DNA from: Gentiana macrophylla
Taxonomy: Eukaryota; Streptophyta; Magnoliopsida; Gentianales; Gentianaceae
Direction of reading: 5' to 3'
NCBI GenBank assembly: GCA_026214975.1
Contig: JAOBSW010000882.1
Location: 62,001-126,000 of the forward strand
DNA length: 64,000 nt
Part shown: positions 44,583-56,269 of the stretch, piece after piece
Position numbering within the stretch: the stretch's first letter is position 1
How the letters are laid out: every line of letters begins with the position of its first letter
Position numbers and translations under genes: made by a program
The notes under the pieces: model-generated
Database searches by the model: none
Seen by the model: the letters and a program-made list of their open reading frames with translations, nothing else
Told to the model about the DNA's origin: nothing

Positions 44583-45889
44583 GTTGTAGGTGCAGATCTA
44601 GGTCAAAGGCATAATAAAGTTCTTAAAGCAATATACTATGCATCTCACACATTAAATTCTGCACAAATCAATTACACTACCACAGAGAAAGAACTTTTAG
44701 CCGTAATATTTGCTCTGGAAAAATTTCGATCTTATCTTGTAGGTTCAAAGGTGATAGTCTTTATTGATCACTCTGCGCTTAAATATCTTCTCAATAAGAA
44801 AGATTCGAAACCTATACTTCTTCGATGGATTCTTTTGCTTCAAGAATTTGACTTAGAAATTAAAGATAAAAATGGTGCAGAAAATGTGGTAGCTGGTCAT
44901 CTAAGCAGAATAGAACTAATTGAAAATGATGATAAGTTTGAATCTGAAATTAGAGAAGAATTTCCTGATGAGCAATTATTATCTATTGATACACCTAATA
45001 ACTTGCCATTAGTGAAATATGTGAAAAAGAAAATACCCCATAGTTTGCAGACTTAGTTAATTATCTTTCTCATAAGTATATACCATCACACTGGTCTTGG
45101 CAACAAAAGAAGAAGTTCTTTCATGACTTGAAATTTTATTATTGGGAAAGTCCTTATCTGTTCAGACGTTGTCTGGATGGACTTATTCGTAGATGTGTGT
45201 CTGAAGAGGAAATCCCAAGTATTCTTTATTTTTGCCATAGCCAGGAGGTGGGAGGTCACCATGGTGGAACCAAAACCGCTTACAAAGTATTACAATCTGG
45301 TTTTTTTCTGGCCCACGCTTTATAAAGATGCTCACCAATATGTTAAAGATTGTGAGGTATGTCAAAGATGGGGCAATTTATCTAAAAAGTATGAAATGCC
45401 TTTAAACCCTATCTTAGAATGTGAAATCTTTGATGTATTGGGCATAGATTTTATGGGGCCAATTCCCAATTCATCTGGTAACAAATACATCCTTGTAATG
45501 GTTGATTATGTTTCCAAATGGGTTGAAGCTCAAGCCTATCCGACTAATGATGTCCAGGTAGTGATAAAATTCCTAAGAAAAAATATATTTACCCGATTCG
45601 GCACGCTTAGGGCTATCATTAGTGATAGAGGCTCACATTTCTGTAATAAGCCATTTGCTAAACTCTTAGAGAAATATGGTGTTAAACATAAAGTTGGTAC
45701 ACCATATCATCCGCAAACAAGTGGCCAAGTTGAAGTGTCAAACCGAGAAATTAAAAGAATTATTGAAAAAACGGTTGATGCTAATAGAAGAAACTGGTCT
45801 AGTAAACTAGATGATGCATTATGAGCTTACCGTACTGCGTATAAAACTCCAATAGGCTGTTCTCCCTATCGCTTAGTTTTCGGGAAATT
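44583..45889 (+). pseudogene. pol: Athila element 2: RNase H and integrase (continuation)
   Basis: RNase H continues: [49 protein letters not shown]. Then integrase: a zinc-finger pattern [12 protein letters not shown] ... CEVCQRW, and the DDE core with [19 protein letters not shown] and [17 protein letters not shown]. Frameshifts near 45045 and 45300 and a TGA at 45822-45824 interrupt it. It stops at SPYRLVFGK (about 45889), where it meets 32 bp of Athila LTR and then an unrelated Copia LTR. Confidence 0.9.
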
Positions 45890-45921
45890 CGGAGTCATCT
45901 TAGCTAGATGTTTGTAATTAC
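45890..45921 (+). repeat. 32 bp Athila LTR fragment
   Basis: Exact reverse complement of 21725-21756 (CGGAGTCATCTTAGCTAGAT...), a short patch of LTR at the breakpoint. Confidence 0.85.
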
Positions 45922-46901
45922 GATCGTTAAGTTTGAAGGGTATTTTCGTAAATACAATTTGACATACAGCCAACATACTCGGGAGCCTATCGGGTCACAC
46001 ACAATAGAATGGTGAGACGGAATTACATTGTGATTAAAGTGTTAATCAAATAAAGATTGATTATCTCTACTATAAAGGGTTATAGTGGTAATTCTATAAA
46101 GTCGTTACATAATGAATTAATTAAGTAACGTTTATTTAATATGATTAAATAAAGCGATGTTAATTAAACCGATATTATTTTGTGTTAATATTCGATATTA
46201 ATATATATGAATAATATAGGAGGAATTAATATTGTAATGTTTATTTAATTGGATTAAATAAAGAATTACTATTAATTAAATCATTATTAAAATTATATAC
46301 ACAAAAGGCGTGTATGGTATATATGGCGTGAAAATATATATGTTTGATAATGGTTGATTTAATTAGATTATGGTAATCTTAATTAAACAGATAAATCAAA
46401 TAAAATCTTTATTTTATTGGAAAAGATATCTTGTCTATTATTCAAAGGAAAGAGCAGATCCTAATCCCATTGGGATTCTATGAAGATGGCGCCTCACACT
46501 CTATATAAGAGAGTATTGGCCAACATCTTTAGTATGCAATTTTCGTATGCAATTGTATAGAAGTTACAAGTTTAAATTAGATTTAAACACAGCTCTTTGT
46601 GAGATTGGTGGGGTTCAAAATTAGGATGCTCTAGCAGAGCTTACTTTTCCGATAGCTTGATCCTTAGAGGATTCCGGTGACCGTTTGTGTGGATCACCAG
46701 TAGAGGCTGGACACGTGTGCAGCTAATCAAAGTGCGTACTAAAGACGAAGCCGTTGTTGTTGTTAAGGTCTCGATCTGAGATCACGGTATGATCCTAAAC
46801 TAACTATGCGTTTATTTTGTTTATACGACGAGATCCTAGGGATCAATAGGAAAACGAATTTTTGTTATCCGCCGCGCCTACCGTAGGTCCATTTTCCAAC
46901 A
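45922..46901 (+). repeat. Copia-like LTR remnant (solo or truncated)
   Basis: A TATATAA promoter box at 46502-46508, GGGTCACACACAATAG near 45994 and an end at TTTTCCAACA (46901). Its GTGGATCACCAGTAGAGGC block near 46690 is shared with the repeats at 11207 and 11585. The start is not clear and no internal region follows. Confidence 0.55.
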
Positions 46902-46904
46902 CTT

Positions 46905-48085
46905 AAGCCTCCGGTGGAAGCCTTTGGTCACTGTCGCCGGCAACCACCTCCGATCGTTGAGGGCCATCTCCGATCACCGGCGGCCACCTCCAATATCCGA
47001 CGGCCTCCTCCGATTGCCGGCGGCAGCGTCATCCTCAGGTCTCGGGCGGCGGCCTCTGTTCTCCGTTAGCCACCTCCGGTCTCCGGCAATCGCCTATGGT
47101 CCCCGACGGCCATTTACGGTCACCAGCGGCCTCCTCCGGTCATCGGTCACCGGCGGCCACCTCCGACCACCTTCGATCACCGGCAGCCACCTCCTACCTC
47201 GGGCGGCCACCTCCGATCGCCGGCGACCACTTTTGACTTCCCACGGCCACCTCACGTCTCTGGCGGGCACATCCGGTCTCCGGCGGCCACCTATAGTCTC
47301 CGGCAACTAACTCCGGTCTCTGGTGGCTACATCCTGTCTCCGGTGTCCACCTTTTAAGCCTCCGGCAGACGCCTTTAGTCACCGTCACCGGCAGCCACCT
47401 CCGATCGCCGGGGCCCATCTCCGATCACTGGCGGCCGCGTCTACCTCCGGTCTCCGGCCGCCTATGGTCTTCAGCGGCTGCCTACGGTCTCCGTTGGCCA
47501 TCTACTGTCATTGGCGGCCTCCTCCGATCACCGGTCACCGGTGGCCTCCTCCGGTCTCCGGTGTCCACCTCCAGTCGCCGGCGGCCATCACCAGTCACCA
47601 GCGGCCACCTCCGTCCACCGGTGGCCACCTCCGGCAACCGAAGGCCACCTCCCACCACCTCCGATCGCCCGCGGCCACCTCCGGTCGCCGGTGACCACCT
47701 TTGACTACCGAAGGCCACCTCAGGTGTCCGGCGAGCACATCCGATCTTCGGCGGCCACCTCGGGTCTCCAGCAGCTAACTTTGGTCTCTGGTTGCTACCT
47801 CATGTGTCCGGTGGCCACCTAAAGCCTCCGGCGGAAGCCTTCGATCATGTCGCCTGCAGCCACCTCCGATCGCCGGGGGCCATCTCCGATCACCGGCGGC
47901 CACCTCCAAACTCCGGTGGCCTCCTCCAATTGCCGGTGGCCGCGTCTACCACCGGTCTCCGGCGGCGGCCTCTGGTCTCTAGCGGACGCCTCCGGTCTAC
48001 GCTAGCCTCTTCCGGTCTCCGGTAGCCGCCTATGGTCTCCGTTGGCCGTCTACGGTCACCGGCGGCCTCCCCATTCACCGGTGAT
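46905..48085. repeat. GC-rich minisatellite with higher-order structure
   Basis: Basic unit about 20 bp (CCGGCGGCCACCTCCGATCA and variants). A marker block AAGCCTCCGG starts at 46905, 47356 and 47822, giving a higher-order period of about 451-466 bp and about 2.6 copies. GC content is far above the rest of the window. Long ORFs on both strands (for example 46924-47310 and 47323-47694) result from the repeat. Confidence 0.93.
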
Positions 48086-48357
48086 TATTTATGGTTTGTG
48101 AAATGAAATTTGTGAAATGGTCAGTAACTGTAAGTCAGTATCACTAATCAGAGTCAGACATTCTGATTTCTGAATTCTGAATTTCTGATTATCATATATG
48201 ATATATAAATATCCGAATATGAATTATATGATATATGAAATGCATGAATTCATCATTTTATATTAGATGAATTGGTACTATTTGTTGTAATTTACTTGTT
48301 TGAAATTTTGAATTTTGAAACTGAATTATTGATATTACATTTAATTTTTTAAACTCT
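48086..48357. other. AT-rich spacer between minisatellite and hAT element
   Basis: Short local repeats of TTCTGAATT / ATATATGA type. The 5' end of the hAT element should be here, but I did not find a terminal inverted repeat with confidence. Confidence 0.4.
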
Positions 48358-49532
48358 ATGATGACTGCTTCGTTTGTTGATTCTTCAGATACCCCCCGGC
48401 CCCCCGTAATAATATTGAAATATTGCGGTTTGACATTGAGGAAACTGCTAGTGAGAAAGGAATTGGGGGCAACTCAGATTTGGGCAGGGTTGAGGTGGAT
48501 GTGGATTCTGTTTAGGGGCCTGAGGCTGAGGGAGTTGATGAAGATAATGATGATCCCCAAGGTAAACCAAGATCTCAAGCGTGGGATCATATGGAGCTTG
48601 TGACACTACCTGGTGGTGTTCAAAAAATCAAGTGTATCCATTGCAAGAAGTTGCTATCAGTTCAGAAGAATAAGACTACAACCCATCTTCTTAGGAACTT
48701 GAAAGATGCTTGTCCATTCAAAGATAAATACTTCCCCAAACCATTAAAGGATGCTGCCGCTTCTCATGGCCTTCGTCAAACTCAACTACATGGGGTTGTT
48801 CTATCAGAAGGTGAAAGTTCTATATCTACTTTTGTCTTTAGTTTTGAGAGAGTTAAATTGCTTGCTGCACATATGATTTTAGCTCACAAGTACCCTTTTA
48901 GCATTGTGGAGCATAAAGTGTTTAATGAGTTCTTGAGAGCCTATACTCCCTACTATACAAAAATCAGTAGGTACATTGTTAGAAAAGAGTGCTTCAAAGT
49001 TTATGAAGAAGAAAAAGAAAAGATTAAGGGGATTTTGGCGAAGGTGAATAAAGTTAGTTTGACTACTGATTGTTGGTGGTCTGGGGTTCAGAGGATTGCG
49101 TACATGGTAATAACAGTTCATTACATTGATAGAAACTGGACTTTGCAGAAGAGAGTACTCTCTTTTGTCAATGTACCTCCACCTCATAATGGAGCTGCAT
49201 TGGCTAAAGAAGTACATAGGGTGTGTAATGCCTTTGGAATTAGTGACAAAGTTTCCTCTGTGACAGTTGACAATGCTTCTGCAAATGATGCGTGCATATC
49301 TATTTTGAAAAAGGATTATGATTTGTTGTCAAATCTTGTGTTGGATGGTAAACTTTTTCAAGTTAGATGTTGTGCTCATATCATAAATCTGTTGGTTAGG
49401 GATGGTTTGAAAGAGATTGAGCATGTTACTGAAAATGTTAGAGATGGAGTGAAATACTTGTTTGGATCAGAAAATAAACTTTCCTCTTTCAATGAACATA
49501 GGTTGAATTTGAAGTTGCCTCCAAATAGTTAG
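48358..49532 (+). pseudogene. hAT transposase, N-terminal part (BED finger, DDE core)
   Basis: The main frame 48591-49532 opens MELVTLPGGVQKIKCIHCKK, a BED zinc finger with Cys15, Cys18, His32 and Cys41. The catalytic region has SLTTDCWW (first Asp) and VTVDNASANDA (second Asp), followed by CCAHIINLLVRDGL, the CxxH signature of hAT transposases. The natural start is probably upstream in another frame (ATG at 48358 or 48361): a C-run near 48392-48406 shifts the frame, and a TAG near 48512 interrupts the acidic N-terminal region. The frame is lost at about 49530. hAT transposases cut and paste with 8 bp TSDs; I see no TSD. Confidence 0.85.
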
Positions 49533-49567
49533 TATTAGACAATAACGCGAGGTGGAATTCTACGTTT

Positions 49568-50488
49568 GTGATGTTGTCTACTGCTTATAAGTACAAACAG
49601 TGTTTTAGTAAGTTTGGAGAAGACGATGAATCTTTTGCAAAGCATTGCCCTTCTGATGGTGAGTGGGCCGAGGTTAATGAAGTTTGTGAATTTCTTGAGG
49701 TGTTTCGTGATGTTACTAACCTTATTTCTGGAAGTAATTATCCAACCGTGAATCTTTTTCTTTTAGAATTATCTAGAATTAAGGAATTGATCAATGCTCA
49801 GATGGACGCCTCTGGTAAAAAACATATGCAAAATATGGCGGATCAAATGGCCCTTAAGTATGATAAGTACTGGGAGGAATGTGATTTGTTGCTTAGTTTT
49901 GGTTCTATTCTGGATCTTAGATATAAGAAGGAGATGATCAAATTTGCTTATGCTTCAATGTACCCTTTGGATTTTGAGGAAAAGGTTGAGGTTGTTTTGA
50001 GTAAGTTCAATGAACTATTTGATCAGTATCTTAAGGTCTATGGTGATGGGAAAGCAAAAGAACCAGAATCTTGTAGTTCCTCTATAAAAGTACCTCCCTC
50101 TTCCACTGCTGGTAAAAGAAAGTTTGATGAGTTTATGAAGAAAATACAAACTAAGGGAAAGGAGAAATCAGAGCATGAACTGTATTATGAGGAACCTTGC
50201 TATCCAAATGTTGGTAATTTTGATGCCCTTGTTTGGTGGAAAGGGAATGAGGGGAAATACAAAGTGTTATCCAAAGTGGCCATGGATATTTTGTCTATCC
50301 CAATTACAACTGTTGCCTCAGAATCTACCTTTAGTGCTGGTGGTAGAGTTATAGACAAAAAAAGAGCTTCTAGGAGAAGGGATACAATTGAGGTTTTGCT
50401 TTGCGGTGGAGACTGGATAAAAGAAGCTTATGGAGTCAGATCATTGAAAGAGGTATACCTAAATTACATGAATTTTTCTTTATCTTAA
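49568..50488 (+). pseudogene. hAT transposase, C-terminal part (hAT dimerisation)
   Basis: Continues the gene after one frameshift at 49525-49545; the conserved LDNNARWNST lies at the junction. It ends with the hAT family C-terminal domain: YPNVGNFDALVWWKGN, LSIPITTVASESTFSAGGRV, then a short tail. A GT donor (50453) and a CAG acceptor (50534-50536) suggest a short last exon with an acidic peptide ending at about 50620, but the phase does not fit, so I do not assert it. Apart from the two or three frameshifts the coding sequence is well preserved. Confidence 0.87.
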
Positions 50489-50620
50489 CTAATGTTTTGA
50501 AGTTACTAATGTTTGAAGCTAACTTGTTATTTTCAGGGGAATGATGATCCCATTGAATTGGAGTTTGAAAATGAATATGATATGAAAGATCCTTATGATA
50601 CTGCTAGTGGTAAGTGGTAA

Positions 50621-50943
50621 CATGATTTCTTCCATTTTTTTTCCATCTGAAACTACTTGATCACCTTTATTTTCTTGAAAAATAACTGCCTCTCTACTCA
50701 CTGGTCATCTCATATTTCAAGTGTCCAGACTTTGTTATTTCCATTTTTAGTTTGCTGACAATAAGTCTGTTTCTGTGAGACTGTGACAATTGATCATGGT
50801 ATTTTTACTAAGTCTATTCCTACATAACCTCTAGGATAATTTGGATTGTTTTTTTCTACTGTAGTTACTCTAGGAGAATGGGAATTTGAGGCTTGCTTGT
50901 TCATTATTATTAATAATGTAAAGCTTATGGATATAATGAGATA

Positions 50944-50947
<4 letters not shown>
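50621..50947. other. Non-coding DNA 3' of the hAT gene
   Basis: AT-rich; probably the 3' end of the hAT element, but no terminal inverted repeat was recognised. Confidence 0.35.

Positions 50948-51029
<82 letters not shown>
50948..51029. repeat. (TA)41 microsatellite
   Basis: 82 bp uninterrupted TA. It ends exactly where the Helitron-type terminus CTAG begins. Confidence 0.97.
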
Positions 51030-51030
<1 letters not shown>

Positions 51031-51059
51031 TAGTCATTAACCCGTGCATAATGCACGGG
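51030..51059 (-). other. Helitron-type 3' terminus (segment 4)
   Basis: Minus strand: perfect hairpin CCCGTGCATTATGCACGGG (51041-51059), seven bases, CTAG (51030-51033), then TATATA. This is the cleanest of the three Helitron ends here. Confidence 0.65.
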
Positions 51060-51781
51060 GATTTCAAAACTAAACAATTATAAAGATGAGAACTTATGAT
51101 ATATTTAACGACAAAAAATTAGTTTCAATAAACAAATAGTACTAAATATTTATAAAATGCCACATTGAGCATGAGACAAAGCAATTGTTACACATATTTT
51201 TTTCCATTGAAACCTAATATTTAGTCACGTGTCCTCAATTGTTACAACGCAAATGCAAACATATATCCTATTAGAACAGAAAGGAAAAAAAGTAGTTAAC
51301 AAAAAAGTATTGTGCTCCATAAAATTTGCAAATGTACTAATATACAACATACTACTTACCTACTCAAATATGGAGAAAGTTATGATGCAACAATAGATTG
51401 AATCATCACTTGAAGTACCATTGGAGATAACTTTTGCATCATTTTGTTGTTATTGTGCAGGGAATCAAATCCCTTGTTGAAAGCATAAACACATCATAAC
51501 TTTGAACTTTCTAAAAGCATCAAGTGAATCACTACTAATTTGGAGAAAGCGGGATTATCCCATTTCTGTTTTATTTCGTTTCTTCCTGTGGTGGTGTCCA
51601 GCTTCTAGGCCGGTGTGGATCTGGAAATTGTCCGGATGTTTTTCGACAGTGGTCCGGATGTAATCTAGACAAAAAACATGTTCATTGCATGGCGATAGAT
51701 AAATTTTAAACAAAACAGTGAATAATTCTTGAAAAACTAAGTGGTAGTTGAAATAAGTAGTGTTTGATAACAATTTAAAGC

Positions 51782-51786
51782 ACAAC
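51782..51786. other. Target site duplication ACAAC (left)
   Basis: Matches 61476-61480. Confidence 0.93.
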
Positions 51787-53327
51787 TGTGACGCCCCGTT
51801 CCCGGATCCGAGTCCTTATCCGGAAACGAACGCCCGGCATGTATAATATTAAATATAATTCAATATTATACATAAGCCTTACGTCATATATCATAAACAC
51901 AATGCGAAACGAAAGCGACTCGGGAAAAATAAATTCCAAAGACCAACACAACAGATTTAATCGCACTAAAATCCAAAATGGAAATTGAAACGTCTTACAT
52001 CAATTCCAAAACAAAAGAAGCCAAACGATCTAGTCTTACAACAAAGGCCACTAAACGAGCCAAACACAAAAAAAAACAACATTCAAATTGAATTGACAAC
52101 ATAGTTTTAAATCAAAAGCGAAATCTGAAAGTCTTCAAAAGCAACTTCATATAAAACTTCAAACTTCCTCATCGTATTCATCATCTCCATAAACTTTGTT
52201 CATCTTCTCAAACAAGCATATAACGGGTAAGTACAAAGCGTGCTTAGTAACGAGTAGAAGCTATTGAAATCATGCGTTTTATAAAGAAAGCAAGTAACCA
52301 TCATCTTGTTAATAAACCGTTTAAACATGATCTTACATCTAACTATCACGTTATATTCATAGTATAACATGAGGTCCCTAGGGTTATTAGCTTAGCTTAT
52401 CTATGTTACTGACATGTTTTGCGAGGCACTTACACTTAGTGAGATATGCACTAAGGCGAAGTTGCAACCCTATAGAGATAAATCTCTAGCGGTCCCGAGG
52501 CAATCAATCACTTTAAGCGGCTAGCACTAGAAGTTGTCGGTGAATGACTATTTCGTTCGTGAGGTTGTCCGGCGGTATGATCACTACTTTAAGCGGCTTT
52601 GTCTAGAATCCGGCGGTGACCATTACCACTTTATCTCGGCCAACCAACACATTGCCGATGTTGTATCTTGTGCCTATTCAAGCTCTCATGATGCTTAATA
52701 TTTTATCTAGTCAAATACGTTTATAAGTGATTAGCTAGTCACCTAGGTTCATTCAGGCAAAAACTCCTACTCCCTCTTCTTAGACTCTTAGACTCAAGCT
52801 AGCAATTACACGGATATTGATGAATACGAACTCATCAAAGCACAAGCCCTTTCATGCTCTTCCGACGGATCCGAACTTCAACTCCCTTTAAGAGTACATC
52901 CGGTGCGAAACTAAGCGAATCGGAAGCTCAATCGAGGCTTGTTCAAGTTTAATTAATCTTATTTAAACTCATTAACAATACTACAATTCAAGCTAAACAT
53001 CATCAATAACGTTAACGTTAGCTTCAAAATCCATTTTTCTCTACCAACTTGTATATTCAAATTTTTCGAAAAAAGAAAATAACACAACACAACTATACAT
53101 TATATATTATAGATCATTTATTCTTTTTATTTTATTTATGCTGCTGCCATTTTTTTATATTTATTTATCTAAATATGCTCTTTTGGTTTTCTACAGTGCA
53201 GCAGCAGCCAGTGACCAACAACAAAATTATATAATAAAAACCACCAACAGCAAACCAAAAGGGAAAAGACTATATCCTAGAATATCTATTAAACTATTTA
53301 CACACACAGGAACTTACGGACGTTGAT

Positions 53328-53368
<41 letters not shown>

Positions 53369-54089
53369 CGAACTCAATATTCTTCCAAACCAATTCCATT
53401 GATTTTTGATAGCAAGAACACCAATAAATCAGGTCTAAAACATCACCAAACATTATTTTAAAACAAACAACAACCCATAAACTTTATTCTACAAACAAAA
53501 CACACAATCAGGAGACATTATAAAACATTCAATCATTCAATATAAAAACCTCTTTACCTTAATTGCGAGCAACAACGATCCAAAACGTCAACAAAGACCT
53601 ATCTTTCGATTCAACCTACAAATTGATCAAACCAAATTGATCATTCTACGATTCTTGAACATCAAAGCAACCCAAAAACTCAGAAAACTATCTTATGCTA
53701 AGAATTGCAGCCATACACTCCTCATGACCAAAGGCGGATAAAATCTTACCTTCACCAACCGCCGTTGCTAGTACCAAAAGCGATCCTTGCGTCACGTGGA
53801 ATCTTTTCTCCTTGAGACGTCTGCACAACCGAAGCGACGGATTAGCTTCGATTATCAAAAATCCCTTTTCTCTTTTTTTTCAACTTGCGCCCCTTCACGA
53901 AGAACCGTTTCTTCTCCTCTTTTTGATTAATTAGAATTATGAGGAGTTTAACTCCCATAAAACCCATTAATTCCTATTTTATTTTTTTTTTCCTTTTTTT
54001 TTTTTTTTTTTCCAAAAATTTAAATGAATAAAATATTCGATTCTCGTTAAATGACTACAATGCCCTTTTTTGAAAATCAGGATATTACA
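51787..54089 (-). repeat. Chromovirus B 3' LTR (2303 bp)
   Basis: Plus strand TGTGACGCCC ... GGATATTACA. A 40-T run at 53329-53368 and further T-runs at about 53980-54012. Confidence 0.95.
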
Positions 54090-54090
54090 T

Positions 54091-54103
54091 TCCTCCCCTT
54101 AAG
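54091..54103 (-). other. Chromovirus B polypurine tract
   Basis: The minus strand reads CTCTTAAGGGGAGG next to the LTR. Confidence 0.85.
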
Positions 54104-54753
54104 AGGAGTTTCGTCCTCGAAACTTGAACGATACTGGAAGATTCAAAACTCGGGAACTCATTTGTCATCACATCTTCCTCTTCCCCATGTCGCTTCACTT
54201 GGTGAATGATTGCTCCATTGCACCAAGACCAAAGCGGATCATCCTTCTCTTGACCACCTTCTCTTTCCTATCAAGGATCTTAACCGGCTTCTCGACATAA
54301 GCTAGATTATCTTGAAGCATATCGGATCAAGCCGAGATTCCACATCTGTAGAAGATAGACACTTCTTAGCATGGATACATGGAAGACATTATGTACCCAA
54401 GACATCGATTCCGGTAATCGAAGTGCGTATGCTAACTTTCCAATCCTTTTCGATGATGTCAAAAGGCCCCACATATCTCGGACTCGTTTCCCTTTCGCCC
54501 AAACCTCTTAACACCCTTCATCGGAGGGCTCGAAGATACACTCATCCCCAATTGCAAACTCTAACGGTCTTCTTCTCGATGTCCGCCCAACTCTTACGCC
54601 GGTCTTGGCGGCTTTAAGATTCTTCCGTATCAACTCCACTTTCTCCTTAGCTTTGCTCAACTAACTCGGCCGCTATCATTTGCTTTTCCCCAACCGTCCC
54701 AATAAAGTGGGGTCGGCATTTCCTACCGTACAATGCTTCAAACGGTGGCATCC
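54104..54753 (-). pseudogene. Integrase C-terminus and chromodomain-like tail
   Basis: In shifting frames the minus strand gives KGEVELIRKNLKAAK, LSPRYVGPFDIIEK (the GPF/Y-type module), YVEKPVKILDRKEKVV, then VQWSNHSPSEATWE. The last part resembles the chromodomain-type tail of plant chromoviruses, which helps direct integration to heterochromatin. At least four frameshifts. Confidence 0.7.
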
Positions 54754-55614
54754 CTAACCGGCATGATAATCGTTGTTATAAGCAAACTCTGCCACTGAGA
54801 GGAAGTCATCCCATGATCCTCCTACCTCAAGAACACAAGCTCTAAGCATGTCCTCGAGAGTCTGAATTGTCCTCTCGGATTGACCGTCTGTCTGCGGGTG
54901 AAAGGCTGTACTCAAGTCCGTCTTTGTTCCAAAAGCCTTTTGCAATCCTTTCCAGAAGTGACTTATGAATCTACTATCCCTGTCGGATACGATAGATAAA
55001 GGCACACCATGAAGTCTCACTATATTGTCCAAATACAGTTGAGTGAACTTCTTAATAGGCATGTCAACCTTACATGGCAAGAAATGGGCTGATTTCGTGA
55101 GTCTGTCAACAATCACCCAAATCATGTCATGGCCACTCTTCGTACGCGGTAAACCGGTGATGAAGTCCATTGTGATGTTCTCCCATTTCCATTCCGGTAC
55201 TTCCAAAGGCTTCAACAAACCTCCTGGCCTTCTGTGCTCTGCTTTAACTCTCTGGCATGTATCACACCTTGCCACGAACTCTGCGATATTCAACTTCATG
55301 CCAGGCCACCAATACCTTTCTTTGAGGTCTCGGTACATCTTGGTAGATCCTGGATGAACCGCAAAAGCAATCTTATGGGCTTCATCCATTACTTGCTGCC
55401 TTAGTCCATCAACATCAGGCACACACAAACGATTACCATACCAAAGATGTCCACTCTTATCCAACTGATAACCCACTGTAGGTTTCTCTCGAGCTACGCG
55501 CTTCAAATCAACTAACACTGGGTCTTCATCTTGCTTTGCTCGGATATCATCCAACAACTCTGACCTTGCCATCAATGGCGCAAAACACCGAGCTTCACCT
55601 TCCCGTTCAACCAC
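54754..55614 (-). CDS. pol: Chromovirus B integrase core
   Basis: 286 aa open frame. N-terminal HHCC zinc finger (HPGSTKMYRDLKERYWWPG ... CDTCQRVK). DDE catalytic core: ITMDFITGLPR (Asp), SIVSDRDSRFIS (Asp), TDGQSERTIQTLED (Glu). It inserts the cDNA copy into the host chromosome. The ATG used here is internal; the protein is normally part of the pol polyprotein, and the frame break before it (about 55615-55633) is a frameshift. Confidence 0.93.
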   Translation of the reverse strand: MVEREGEARCFAPLMARSELLDDIRAKQDEDPVLVDLKRVAREKPTVGYQLDKSGHLWYGNRLCVPDVDGLRQQVMDEAHKIAFAVHPGSTKMYRDLKERYWWPGMKLNIAEFVARCDTCQRVKAEHRRPGGLLKPLEVPEWKWENITMDFITGLPRTKSGHDMIWVIVDRLTKSAHFLPCKVDMPIKKFTQLYLDNIVRLHGVPLSIVSDRDSRFISHFWKGLQKAFGTKTDLSTAFHPQTDGQSERTIQTLEDMLRACVLEVGGSWDDFLSVAEFAYNNDYHAG

Positions 55615-55633
55615 TTGAATCAGAATCGCCTGT

Positions 55634-56269
55634 CTAGCGATGGATCACTTCTTGCAAGGTAGTGATAGCATTAACCGGTCTTTGGCTAAGTGCATCCGCT
55701 ACAACATTCGCTTTACCCGGATGGTATTGAATGTCCAAGTCATAGTCCTTCACAAATTCCAACCATCTTCTTTGCCTCATATTCAAATTCTCTTGAGTGA
55801 AAAAGAACTTAAGGCTCTTATGATCCGTGAATATTCTTGCCTTAACTCCATAAAGGTAGTGCCTCCACTGTTTCAAAGCAAAAACCACTGCTGCCAACTC
55901 CAAGTCATGTGTAGGATAGTTCTTCTCATGAACCTTTAACTGCCTAGAGGCGTAAGCAATTACCTTTCCTGCTTGCATCAGAACACATCCCAAACCCTGA
56001 CTCGAAGCATCTGTATACACGTCATAGTTATCAAAGACCTCTGGCAAAGCTAACACAGGTGCTGCAGTCAACTTATCCTTCAACGTCTGAAAAGCTTCCT
56101 CACACTCCTTTGTCCACTCAAACTTGATGTTTTTCTGAGTAAGTCTAGTGAGAGGAGTTGCTATCTTCGAGAAATCTTGTACAAACTTCCTGTAGTATCC
56201 TGCTAAACCCAGAAAACTTCTTATCTCATCTTTGTAGTAGAGTTCAGGCCACTTTAGAGGCGGCTTCAC
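55634..56269 (-). CDS. pol: Chromovirus B RT C-terminus / RNase H
   Basis: Reads [18 protein letters not shown], then RNase H with [20 protein letters not shown] (first Asp), [12 protein letters not shown] (Glu), TDHKSLKFF (Asp) and NVVADALS (the last Asp). The catalytic residues appear present, unlike in element A. It is joined to RT by a frameshift at about 56262-56270. Confidence 0.93.
   Translation of the reverse strand: MKPPLKWPELYYKDEIRSFLGLAGYYRKFVQDFSKIATPLTRLTQKNIKFEWTKECEEAFQTLKDKLTAAPVLALPEVFDNYDVYTDASSQGLGCVLMQAGKVIAYASRQLKVHEKNYPTHDLELAAVVFALKQWRHYLYGVKARIFTDHKSLKFFFTQENLNMRQRRWLEFVKDYDLDIQYHPGKANVVADALSQRPVNAITTLQEVIHR

Larger units (their letters stand above)
51030..51786 (-). 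mobile_element. Helitron-like segment 4, 3' part, cut by chromovirus B
   Basis: AT-rich, no gene recognised. It ends at the TSD ACAAC of the LTR element; its continuation is probably at 61481 onwards. Confidence 0.4.

Noticed and set aside
46924..48078. Several ORFs over 100 codons on both strands of the GC-rich block
   Set aside because: They come from a 20 bp tandem repeat that is open in several frames on both strands; the translations are low-complexity and match no family.
50537..50620. Short last exon of the hAT transposase
   Set aside because: Splice-like GT and AG are present and the peptide is plausible, but the reading phase does not fit the upstream exon, so it is not asserted as coding.
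50870..51067. Minus-strand ORF rich in Ile-Tyr
   Set aside because: It is the translation of the TA microsatellite.
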